From Aureibaculum sp. 2308TA14-22 (GTDB lineage Bacteria > Bacteroidota > Bacteroidia > Flavobacteriales > Flavobacteriaceae): 64,000 bases of DNA. A program made the position numbers and the translations under genes. The notes under the pieces were generated by a model. It made no database searches and had not been told where the DNA came from. It saw only the letters and a list, made by a program, of their open reading frames with translations. The DNA lies in contig NZ_JBEWXT010000001.1 of the NCBI RefSeq assembly GCF_040538665.1, positions 3,126,501 through 3,190,500 of the forward strand, read 5' to 3'. Below are positions 9,119 to 16,758 of this stretch, piece by piece (the first letter of the stretch is position 1; each line of letters opens with the position of its first letter).

Positions 9119-10324
9119 CTAAAAATGTATATCAAATTGCAGTCTGTACATTAATTCGTTGTTACTACCATCTATTGATAGGTAACTGATATCAGATTGT
9201 AATTTTAACTTATGTCCAACTATATATTTAGAAATACCCAAAGTGTATTGGGTTTCTGGGTTTTTTCCCGTTATATTTTTATCTAATTCAATATTTGTAT
9301 AGCGACCAGAAAGTTCCCAATTACTTTTAAATAAATAACCAGCTTGGAAATTTAAACCTTTACCAACCTGCACTTCGTCACCAGTTAAGGTACCATCAGA
9401 ATTTTTGGCAAGAGGATCATCAGCATCTCTATCTGCATATTCAGCCATTAGTGAAAATCCATTATATTTAAACATGGCATCAATAAATAATGTATTGATG
9501 TTAGTCTGGTAAAAACCATCGTCTGTAACCATATAAGACCCTTGATTGCTTCGGTTTTTAACTGCATTATTATTGTGGTCATAAGTTACAGCAAGCATTA
9601 ATTTTGGTTTTTCTTCACGTTTTAAATCACTGCCAGAATAATCTCCCTTACTTTTGAACTCGCCCATTGGAAGGAACTCCAAACGTCCTGTGTACTGATG
9701 ACCACCTAGGTTACCAGAAGTTATGTTTCGTCCCTCACCTTGAGCTATAGAGAATTTTTCTCTCATAACAAACGTTTTAGACAACTTAGTTTTGTGACGC
9801 AGTTGTATTCCCAAATCACGGTCAATATTAAAGCGACTGTTTAATAGTGAACGATCAACTTGCTGCAAATTACCTGAAGAAATTACACGTTCTATGTTAC
9901 CTGGTAATTTCGTTTGACCAAACCATAATTCAAAATTTTCGTAAAAATTCCATTTTATTAAGGCGTCCAATATATATCTCGGGGCATTGCTTGTGAACTG
10001 AGAAGCCCCTGAAATATCTCTATTTGACAAACCCAGTTCAATCTTATATTTTAATCTAGGACTAAAAGCAAAACCATCAAATTTTAAACGGGCACGTCTA
10101 ACTAAAAAGTTACTTTCTGGATTGATATAACTACCATCTTCGCGTTCCCAATTAGCAATAGCTAAAAACTGCATACGGGTGGCAATTTTCATTGACCACG
10201 TACTGTCTTGTCCGACTAAATTAAAAAGTCCTTTCCCAAATTTCGGAGCATTGGTGTCTTGGGCAAAAGACACAGTAAAAGTCAATAGTAGTGCAATTGA
10301 TAGAATGTTTTTTAAATTTTTCAT
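9119..10324 (-). CDS. Phosphate-selective porin O/P family outer-membrane protein
   Basis: Predicted OprO/OprP-type beta-barrel channel of the outer membrane. The start at 10324 gives MKNLKNILSIALLLTFTVSFAQ, a clean signal peptide ending in the flavobacterial SFAQ cleavage pattern. A 17-codon upstream extension would begin inside the promoter. The mature 380 residues alternate hydrophobic and polar positions. They include RRARLKFDGFAFSPRLKYKIELGLSNRD and end in YRLQFDIHF, with the terminal aromatic residue expected of barrel proteins. It sits directly upstream of pstS on the same strand but has its own promoter and terminator. Two Pho-type repeats at 10372-10393 support a role in phosphate uptake across the outer membrane. 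Confidence 0.88.
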   Translation of the reverse strand: MKNLKNILSIALLLTFTVSFAQDTNAPKFGKGLFNLVGQDSTWSMKIATRMQFLAIANWEREDGSYINPESNFLVRRARLKFDGFAFSPRLKYKIELGLSNRDISGASQFTSNAPRYILDALIKWNFYENFELWFGQTKLPGNIERVISSGNLQQVDRSLLNSRFNIDRDLGIQLRHKTKLSKTFVMREKFSIAQGEGRNITSGNLGGHQYTGRLEFLPMGEFKSKGDYSGSDLKREEKPKLMLAVTYDHNNNAVKNRSNQGSYMVTDDGFYQTNINTLFIDAMFKYNGFSLMAEYADRDADDPLAKNSDGTLTGDEVQVGKGLNFQAGYLFKSNWELSGRYTNIELDKNITGKNPETQYTLGISKYIVGHKLKLQSDISYLSIDGSNNELMYRLQFDIHF

Positions 10325-10356
10325 TTTTTTTAAGATTGAATGATAATGCAAATAAA

Positions 10357-10364
10357 CAAAGGTA
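10357..10364 (-). promoter_or_regulatory. TAnnTTTG promoter element of the porin gene
   Basis: The minus strand reads TACCTTTG, a perfect -7 element, 7 bp downstream of the 11-bp repeats and 32 bases before the chosen start codon. It excludes the upstream in-frame start at 10375. Confidence 0.65.
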
Positions 10365-10371
10365 TAGGCAA

Positions 10372-10393
10372 CCAAATGTTAAGATAATGTTAT
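10372..10393 (-). promoter_or_regulatory. Candidate Pho box upstream of the porin gene
   Basis: On the minus strand two adjacent 11-mers read ATAACATTATC and TTAACATTTGG. They share the WTAACATT core with the other three phosphate promoters in the window. Confidence 0.65.
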
Positions 10394-10501
10394 CTAATAA
10401 ATAATTTATTGATAGCATAATCCGTATTTTGATGTTCAATCCATTAAAAAATAAGTTTTAAAACCTATCTTAATTATTTGAAAACATTAAGAATTTAAAA
10501 A

Positions 10502-12070
10502 TTAGGTTAAAAACTTTTTTGCCAATTCTTTTCCTAATTCTACACCAAACTGATCAAAACTATAGATGTTCCAAATATAGCCTTGCACAAAAGTCTTGTG
10601 CTCATAAGTTGCTATGAGTTTACCTAAGTTTTTTGGAGTAAGCTTATCCATCAACAAGGTATTAGAAGGTCTGTTACCTTGAAATACTTTAAACGGCAGT
10701 AACTTGGTTATTTGATCTTGTTTACCGGCTGTTTTTAATTCTAGATGGACATCCTCTTTTGTTTTACCTAAATACAAAGCTTCGGCTTGGGCGTAAAAAT
10801 TGGCCATCAGCTTATTATGATGGTCAGAATTTCCGTATAACGATTCTGAAAACCCGATAAAGTCAACCGGAATTAATTTTGTGCCCTGATGCACCAATTG
10901 CATAAAAGCATGTTGCACGTTTGTTCCTGTATTTCCCCAAATAATATTACCTGTTTGATAATCGATAGGGTTACCATTACGGTCAACCGATTTGCCATTA
11001 CTTTCCATAGACCCTTGTTGCAGATAGGGTACAAACTGTGTCAAATATTGAGAATAAGGAATAACTACTTCTGAATCTGTCTTGAAAAAATTATTGTACC
11101 ATATGCTAATTAGTGCCAATGTTACAGGAATATTTTTATCAAATGGAGCTGTCTTAAAATGCTCATCCATTTCATTAGCACCGGTCAATAATTGGTCAAA
11201 GTTATTATAACCTAAAGCAAGGCTAATAGACAATCCTACGGCACTCCACAATGAATATCGACCGCCAACCCAATCCCACATGGTAAAAATATTATCCGTT
11301 GCGATACCAAAATCTGAGACTTTTTCCAAATTGGTAGAAACCGCTACAAAATTATGCTGTATATCGAATTGTGTTGCTCCTTTTGATAAAAACCATTTTT
11401 TGACAGTCTCTGCATTAGTCAGTGTTTCTTGAGTAGTAAAGGTTTTGGAAACAATTACAAAAAGTGTCGTCTCAGGGTTCAGTTCCTTGATGGTTTCCAT
11501 AACATGATCACCATCTATATTGGATATAAAATGTGTCTTTAAATGATTTTTATAGTATTGCAACGCATCAACGACCATTCTTGGCCCAAGATCTGAACCA
11601 CCTATGCCGATATTCACCACATCGGTTATAGCCTTGCCGGTATATCCTTTGTGTTTGCCAGAGATTACGCTTTTAGAAAATGCTTTTATCTTTTTTAAGG
11701 TAGCGTTTACTTCACGCATTACATTTTTACCGTCAACGGTAACGGCACCGCCCGATTTGTTCCGTAAAGCGGTGTGCAGTACAGCTCTGTTTTCGGTTTC
11801 ATTGATAACATCTCCTGCAAACATTTTATCGATTCCATCTTGTAAATCAACCTCATTAGCCAAAGCAACCAAAGATGTTAAAACATTGTCATTGATTCTA
11901 TTTTTTGAAAAATCAACGGTAAAACCGTCGTGTTTCAAGGTGTATTTTTCTTTTCTATCCACATCTTGTAAAAAGAATTTTTTCATATCAATATCCTTAA
12001 TCTCTTGATATGATTCTTGTAAACTCTTCCAAGCAATGGTTTTAGTTGGGTTTTGATTTTTTAACGCCAT
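10502..12070 (-). CDS. pgi: Glucose-6-phosphate isomerase
   Basis: Cytoplasmic enzyme interconverting glucose 6-phosphate and fructose 6-phosphate. The family signatures are clear: MWDWVGGRYSLWSAVGLSI near residue 266, the SMESNGKSVDR segment near residue 353, and the histidine-containing YGNSDHHNKLMANF near residue 410. The sugar-phosphate binding VNIGIGGSDLGP lies near residue 152. At 522 residues it is slightly shorter than E. coli Pgi (549). It appears monocistronic, with a TAnnTTTG element upstream and no obvious terminator in the 126 bases before the porin promoter region. Confidence 0.97.
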   Translation of the reverse strand: MALKNQNPTKTIAWKSLQESYQEIKDIDMKKFFLQDVDRKEKYTLKHDGFTVDFSKNRINDNVLTSLVALANEVDLQDGIDKMFAGDVINETENRAVLHTALRNKSGGAVTVDGKNVMREVNATLKKIKAFSKSVISGKHKGYTGKAITDVVNIGIGGSDLGPRMVVDALQYYKNHLKTHFISNIDGDHVMETIKELNPETTLFVIVSKTFTTQETLTNAETVKKWFLSKGATQFDIQHNFVAVSTNLEKVSDFGIATDNIFTMWDWVGGRYSLWSAVGLSISLALGYNNFDQLLTGANEMDEHFKTAPFDKNIPVTLALISIWYNNFFKTDSEVVIPYSQYLTQFVPYLQQGSMESNGKSVDRNGNPIDYQTGNIIWGNTGTNVQHAFMQLVHQGTKLIPVDFIGFSESLYGNSDHHNKLMANFYAQAEALYLGKTKEDVHLELKTAGKQDQITKLLPFKVFQGNRPSNTLLMDKLTPKNLGKLIATYEHKTFVQGYIWNIYSFDQFGVELGKELAKKFLT

Positions 12071-12094
12071 TTTAAATCTTTATTTGAATAACTA

Positions 12095-12102
12095 CAAATT
12101 TA
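12095..12102 (-). promoter_or_regulatory. TAnnTTTG promoter element of pgi
   Basis: The minus strand reads TAAATTTG 24 bases before the pgi ATG, a perfect match to the -7 consensus. Confidence 0.5.
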
Positions 12103-12181
12103 ATGAAATAACAAATGTACCTAGATACAAATTATATTAATTATTCGATTATAAATAACGGCGGATTAAGTATTTCGAAAT

Positions 12182-13411
12182 TTAATCGAGAATTAAACCG
12201 TCAAGTTGCTGTCTGTAGGGTTGTATAAAGCTTAAGTAATTTACTTTTAGACTATCTGCAATAGGTTCAGCCGATGGCAATTTTTGTTTTAGAGGGTCTA
12301 CCTGTACACCATTTTTCCAAAAACGATAACAAACATGTGGACCTGAAGTGTTTCCGGTCATTCCAACATAACCAATTATATCGCCCTGTTTAACAAAATC
12401 TCCTCTTTTTACTGCACGCTTACTCATATGCAAATATTGTGTGGAGTACACTGAATTGTGCTTAATTTTAACGTAATTTCCATTCCCTCCTCTACGCCTA
12501 GATTCAGTTACTGTACCATTTGCCGTACTCATAATTGGAGTACCAACGCCCGCGGCAAAATCGGTACCTCTATGTGGTTTTACCCTACCATAATATCTTA
12601 TAAACCGTTTTAAATTGTATCGAGAAGATATTCTACTAAACTTTAAAGGTGCTTTTAAAAATTGCCTTCGTAATGAATTGGCTGATTCATCATAATAATC
12701 GGAAACATTTTTGGTTGAATCTGTGGTAAAGTTAAAAGCATAAAAAGGTTGGTTTTTATGCTCAAAATATGCTGCTTTTATTTCTCCTAACCCTGCATAA
12801 ATGGTGTCCTCAATAAATTTCTCTTCGTAAATAACTTTAAACTTATCTCCTTTTTGAAGATGGAAAAAATCAACTGTCCAAGCATAAATATCTGCCATTT
12901 CATTTACCAAAGCATAATCCAAACCTTTATCTTGCATAACCAAAGAAAGGGCATAGAGGCTGTCAGTAATAGCTCCTGAGGCCTCTTTAACAACTGTTTT
13001 TATTTCTTTTTTATGGAATTCGTAAAAAATAGAATCTGTAAAATCTATAACCACATATTCAGTAATTCTAGGTTGATATACAAATACTTGAGCTTTTTCC
13101 GTAGTATCCTTTTTTGCCAGAATAACATAAGGTTTGCCAACCTGTAATTTAGCAACGTTAAAAGAATCTTTGACTGATTCTACTATATTATAAACTTCGG
13201 TGTGATTTACATGATGTCTATCTAATATTTCTCCAAAACTATCACCGTTTCTGATAGTGTCTTCAACAACTTTATAATCATTTAAAGTATAACCAAATTT
13301 TTGAATCAGTTCGGGAATTTCAATTTTTGAGGAGATCGGTTCTTCATCAATTTTATCACTTTTACAGGAAAAGAGGAATACTATTATGAGGAGAAAAATA
13401 ACTTTTTTCAC
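12182..13411 (-). CDS. M23 family peptidoglycan endopeptidase lipoprotein
   Basis: Predicted zinc metallopeptidase acting on cell-wall peptide cross-links. I start it at the GTG at 13411, which gives MKKVIFLLIIVFLFSCKSD, a lipoprotein signal. The longer frame from 13444 begins inside a TAnnTTTG promoter. The middle part contains an OapA/LysM-like segment (RNGDSFGEILDRHHVN). The C-terminal half holds the M23 motifs: KPHRGTDFAAG supplies the first metal-binding His and Asp, and GPHVCYRFW carries the HxH-equivalent position with a tyrosine-containing variant (H-V-C-Y). It sits alone between pgi and a DUF3108 gene. Confidence 0.88.
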   Translation of the reverse strand: MKKVIFLLIIVFLFSCKSDKIDEEPISSKIEIPELIQKFGYTLNDYKVVEDTIRNGDSFGEILDRHHVNHTEVYNIVESVKDSFNVAKLQVGKPYVILAKKDTTEKAQVFVYQPRITEYVVIDFTDSIFYEFHKKEIKTVVKEASGAITDSLYALSLVMQDKGLDYALVNEMADIYAWTVDFFHLQKGDKFKVIYEEKFIEDTIYAGLGEIKAAYFEHKNQPFYAFNFTTDSTKNVSDYYDESANSLRRQFLKAPLKFSRISSRYNLKRFIRYYGRVKPHRGTDFAAGVGTPIMSTANGTVTESRRRGGNGNYVKIKHNSVYSTQYLHMSKRAVKRGDFVKQGDIIGYVGMTGNTSGPHVCYRFWKNGVQVDPLKQKLPSAEPIADSLKVNYLSFIQPYRQQLDGLILD

Positions 13412-13443
13412 TTTATTTTGAAGGTCTTTTTTAAAGAATAGCA

Positions 13444-13451
13444 CAAAACTA
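13444..13451 (-). promoter_or_regulatory. TAnnTTTG promoter element of the M23 peptidase gene
   Basis: The minus strand reads TAGTTTTG. It overlaps the first codon of the longest frame (GTG at 13444), so translation most likely begins at the GTG at 13411. Confidence 0.5.
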
Positions 13452-13517
13452 CTATTTTAAAGACAATCCATAAAGTTAAAGTTATTAAATTTTGTTTACA
13501 CTTTTTAATGTGTTTCC

Positions 13518-14294
13518 CTAATCAAAAATCATAGGAAACGGGTTTGCCAGCCCTTTATATACGTCTAAATCGGCTCTCAACGAACCCACAGCTAAATCAG
13601 CCTTAATACGAAGTGGAATTTTATTGTCATCATTACTAACCCAAACTGTAATGCTCTCCTTAGCTTTAAAAACACGGCCAGCTTGTACTAAAGGTCTGAA
13701 TTTGGCACTAGCTACTTTACCAAATTTTGTTTTAATGGTCTCATGCCCTAGAAAACGCAGCTTGAAAGGATAATTTTTTTCATCAAAAAACATAGTTAAC
13801 GTAACTTCGTCACCAGCTTTCATTTTAGAAATGTCCTGACTTCTTAAATAATACAAGGTTGAAAGCATATCATGTACATTACTATGGGTACTATACATTT
13901 TCTCTGTATTCTTTTCATGGTCTTTTACGGTTGCCTTATTACTATTTTGATGAAAATGTATTTCTTTATCTTTAGTATAACCGCCCTCATCAATTTTTCT
14001 TATAAATTTATAGGGAAGCAAATTGTTTTTGTAAAAATAGGTTTGGTAATCATCCCTTACCTTAAAAAACCAACTTGTTACACCAGTGGTTTTTCCTTTA
14101 CCCACAATATGAAAAGAAGCCTTACCATTATTTGAGCTTTCCTTTATTTCCAACGTAGCATTACCTGCATTAAACCAATTGCTGTAACTGATTCGGTATT
14201 TTAAAAGCTCGCCTTTTTTAAACGCAGGCTTAGTCTTTTGTGCTTGTATAACAAAAGAAGAAAAAAGAAGAAAAAATAGTATCTTTTTATACAT
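13518..14294 (-). CDS. DUF3108 domain-containing secreted protein
   Basis: The N-terminus MYKKILFFLLFSSFVIQAQ is a signal peptide with cleavage after AQ. The mature 240 residues match the DUF3108 pattern seen in many Bacteroidetes. Examples are KKGELLKYRISYSNWFNAGNATLEI near the start, VRDDYQTYFYKNNLLPYKFIRKIDEGGY in the middle, and a final lipid- or sugar-binding-like beta part with LRADLDVYKG. The family is periplasmic or outer-membrane associated and has no established biochemical function. It follows the M23 peptidase gene's region on the same strand and may share its envelope role. Confidence 0.8.
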   Translation of the reverse strand: MYKKILFFLLFSSFVIQAQKTKPAFKKGELLKYRISYSNWFNAGNATLEIKESSNNGKASFHIVGKGKTTGVTSWFFKVRDDYQTYFYKNNLLPYKFIRKIDEGGYTKDKEIHFHQNSNKATVKDHEKNTEKMYSTHSNVHDMLSTLYYLRSQDISKMKAGDEVTLTMFFDEKNYPFKLRFLGHETIKTKFGKVASAKFRPLVQAGRVFKAKESITVWVSNDDNKIPLRIKADLAVGSLRADLDVYKGLANPFPMIFD

Positions 14295-14379
14295 GTTTAA
14301 TTGATTTGTAAGGTAAAATACAAATACTGTTCCAAAAAAAATATAACATCATTATTCTGATAATTATCAAACGATAAAA

Positions 14380-15321
14380 TCAAGTCAATATTTTGTAATT
14401 TTCTAAATTGGTTATCCCCCAATTTTCAAACTCTTCCTTAGTCCATAAGTCTGGGAAAAAGATGCGTTTTTGATATTTTGGGTGCATGTATTTACGCCAT
14501 TCACTACCTCCAGTAGCTTCATCTTCTGAACCGATATATTTTCCTGCCGTGTTATAATGCGACATTACCCATTGTATATTAATAGTGTAATCTAAATGTC
14601 GCATAGCATTAACCAAATCAATATCTTCTTGATCTTTTTTGGGCAACGATTTAAACTTAGACCATAGGTTAATAGTGTTATATTCTTTCATAACATCAAG
14701 AAATTCTTTCTTATACTTTTCTTCAAATTGGTCAAGTAAAAATGATTTTTCTCCAGTTTTATAATCTTTTCCCGCTGCTTGCCAGTATAAATGTTCAAAA
14801 GCATGCTCAAAGGGTGTGTCTCTGTTAATTTTAGCTCTAAATCTATAATCAATCAAGTTGATTAGTTCAGTACTCCCGAATTCTATTAACCTGTACTGGG
14901 CACTTTGAAAACCGCTTGCAGGAGTTAAAGTGTCTCTAAATTTTGCATACTGCTCACGTTCCATTCCATCTCCCATAATATCAAAAGAGGCGGTAAGCAT
15001 ATCAAAATAACGGCTAATACGCATTAACCTGTCTGTAAAAAATTTAGTTGTTAAATTATTATGATGAGCAATTTGGTCTATTTCCCAACGTATCATTTTA
15101 AAAATAAGCTCATTAATCTGGTGGTACATAATAAATACCATTTCGTCTTTAAAACCGGTACGCTGTATTTGTAAATTCAATAGGGCATCGGTCTGGATAT
15201 AATCCCAGTAGGTAATGGGCTTGCTGTACAATAAGCCATCCAGTTGCGTTTCTAGGTCTTGATCGATGGCGTTGTACTTCTCTTTTAAAAGTTGTATTCT
15301 CTTTTCAATATTATTGTCCAT
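14380..15321 (-). CDS. kynA: Tryptophan 2,3-dioxygenase family protein
   Basis: Haem-dependent enzyme opening the indole ring of tryptophan to N-formylkynurenine. Family landmarks are FIMYHQINELIFKMIRWEI near residue 62 with the active-site histidine (H67), TPASGFQSAQYRLIEFGS near residue 133, and WVMSHYNTAGKYIGSEDEATGGSEW near residue 270. In the last, the His is the probable haem ligand and the TGGS loop binds substrate carboxylate. I chose the ATG at 15321 because a TAnnTTTG promoter lies at 15343-15350. The ATG at 15333 would leave almost no leader, and the longest frame runs into tilS. No other kynurenine-pathway gene is adjacent. Confidence 0.9.
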   Translation of the reverse strand: MDNNIEKRIQLLKEKYNAIDQDLETQLDGLLYSKPITYWDYIQTDALLNLQIQRTGFKDEMVFIMYHQINELIFKMIRWEIDQIAHHNNLTTKFFTDRLMRISRYFDMLTASFDIMGDGMEREQYAKFRDTLTPASGFQSAQYRLIEFGSTELINLIDYRFRAKINRDTPFEHAFEHLYWQAAGKDYKTGEKSFLLDQFEEKYKKEFLDVMKEYNTINLWSKFKSLPKKDQEDIDLVNAMRHLDYTINIQWVMSHYNTAGKYIGSEDEATGGSEWRKYMHPKYQKRIFFPDLWTKEEFENWGITNLENYKILT

Positions 15322-15342
15322 TTCTCTCTCCATTTTATGATA

Positions 15343-15350
15343 CAAATATA
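15343..15350 (-). promoter_or_regulatory. TAnnTTTG promoter element of kynA
   Basis: The minus strand reads TATATTTG 21 bases before the ATG at 15321. It lies just before the tilS stop codon at 15356 and decides the kynA start. Confidence 0.55.
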
Positions 15351-15355
15351 ACTTT

Positions 15356-16678
15356 TTAACAAGGTTTATATTCAAATTTTAAGATTGATTTTGTGTTATC
15401 CGTCACTCTAAATCTATTATCTAGTCTGCTATTAATTACCCATACAGTTTTATCCTCCGAAATTAATACCCAAGTATTTTCTTTGTCCAGTAATGAGTGT
15501 TTTTCGTCTTTAAAATACTTGCTTAATTTCTTCTTGCCTTGCATTCCGAATGGGTAAAAATAATCACCTTGTTGCCATTTTCTGATAGTTAGTGGGAATT
15601 TAATCTTGTCCGCATCTACAAAAGCAAAATTTGAATGTATTATAGGATAGTATTGATTTGCTTTCGAAATTTCTAATTCAAATGATTCTGTGTGGATACT
15701 ATTTTGAAAATTGTCTATAGTATAGATTTCATTTTTTGATTCGGATTCAATTGACGATACAATTAAAACATCTCTATCCTTTAATACACGATGCGTATTG
15801 CTCAGTACAAATTTACCTGATTGTGCTTCTAATAAATCATAAATATCGTTCCAAGCGGTGAAATCATAATCCTTAAGCAGTTCATAAAGGTATGCTTTTG
15901 TGTGTTTTAATTTTTGAAGTTTTTTTATATCCAATTTAATAATCCCATCTTCATTAAAATGGATCACTTTTTGCCTAGCACTTCCTATCGTCTCTTCAAC
16001 AAGTTGCTGTGTTTCTTTTAAGTGCTGAATTGTTTTAGAAAAAGATTCTAAAAACTGTGGATTAGTATTTTTTAAAGCCGGAACTACCTCATGTCTCAAC
16101 TTATTTCTGAGATATTTAGTTTCTGCATTAGAAGCATCTTCACACCAATCTAAATTATGCTCTTGGACATATTGCATAATTTGCTTTCTGCTAAAAGGCA
16201 ATAAAGGCCTGATTATATTTTCGTTTTGTTCAGGGATACCCGTTAATCCATCTAAACCTGTACCTCTGCTTAAATTAATTAAAAAAGTTTCTAGATTATC
16301 ATCGGCATGGTGGGCAGTTAAAATATAATCTAAGCTGTATTCCTTTATGAGTGTGTAGAACCAGTCATATCTTAATTCTCTAGCCGCCACCTGAATGGAT
16401 AGCTTTTCATTTTTGGCATAGGCCTTTGTATCGAATTTTTTTGTAAAAACCGAAACACCCAATCTGTTTGCTAAGGCGTTGACAAAAATCTCATCTTGAT
16501 CTGAATCTATATCACGTAGTTGAAAATTACAATGAGCTAAAGAGATATTATATTCTAATTTGTGCAAAAGTTCAGTTAGCACTACACTGTCCAATCCACC
16601 AGAAATGGCAATGAGCAGACTTTTATCCTTTAACTCAGGAAAATTTGTGGCGATATGTTCAGAAAATTGTGCAAGCAA
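15356..16678 (-). CDS. tilS: tRNA(Ile)-lysidine synthase
   Basis: Modifies cytidine 34 of the CAU anticodon of tRNA-Ile to lysidine, so that the tRNA reads AUA. The PP-loop SGGLDSVVL (S26-S31) binds ATP, and HCNFQLRDIDSD and LTAHHADDNLETFLINLSRGTGLDGL are the expected conserved blocks. The C-terminal part holds the TilS substrate-binding domain, with RKWQQGDYFYPFGMQGKKKLSKYF as its signature. The start appears to be TTG at 16678. An ATG start that keeps the PP-loop intact is not available in this frame. Confidence 0.93.
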   Translation of the reverse strand: MLAQFSEHIATNFPELKDKSLLIAISGGLDSVVLTELLHKLEYNISLAHCNFQLRDIDSDQDEIFVNALANRLGVSVFTKKFDTKAYAKNEKLSIQVAARELRYDWFYTLIKEYSLDYILTAHHADDNLETFLINLSRGTGLDGLTGIPEQNENIIRPLLPFSRKQIMQYVQEHNLDWCEDASNAETKYLRNKLRHEVVPALKNTNPQFLESFSKTIQHLKETQQLVEETIGSARQKVIHFNEDGIIKLDIKKLQKLKHTKAYLYELLKDYDFTAWNDIYDLLEAQSGKFVLSNTHRVLKDRDVLIVSSIESESKNEIYTIDNFQNSIHTESFELEISKANQYYPIIHSNFAFVDADKIKFPLTIRKWQQGDYFYPFGMQGKKKLSKYFKDEKHSLLDKENTWVLISEDKTVWVINSRLDNRFRVTDNTKSILKFEYKPC

Positions 16679-16710
16679 AACGGTGTAAAGATAATAGTTC
16701 TAAAACAAAA

Positions 16711-16736
16711 AAACCGCCTCAGAACTGAGGCGGTTT
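16711..16736 (-). terminator. Terminator of hppA
   Basis: AAACCGCCTCAG (16711-16722) and CTGAGGCGGTTT (16725-16736) form a long GC-rich stem. On the minus strand the T-rich tract follows it. It lies between the hppA stop and the tilS start. Confidence 0.85.
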
Positions 16737-16758
16737 TACAAAATTATTTATCGAATTT

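Noticed and set aside
10221-10439. Reading frame overlapping the porin start on the same strand
   Set aside because: It overlaps the signal peptide of the porin and the Pho repeats, and its sequence is not protein-like.
14358-14369. 12-bp palindrome TGATAATTATCA between kynA and the DUF3108 gene
   Set aside because: It is a single short AT-rich palindrome, likely by chance in such sequence. It has no T-run for a terminator and no second copy nearby.
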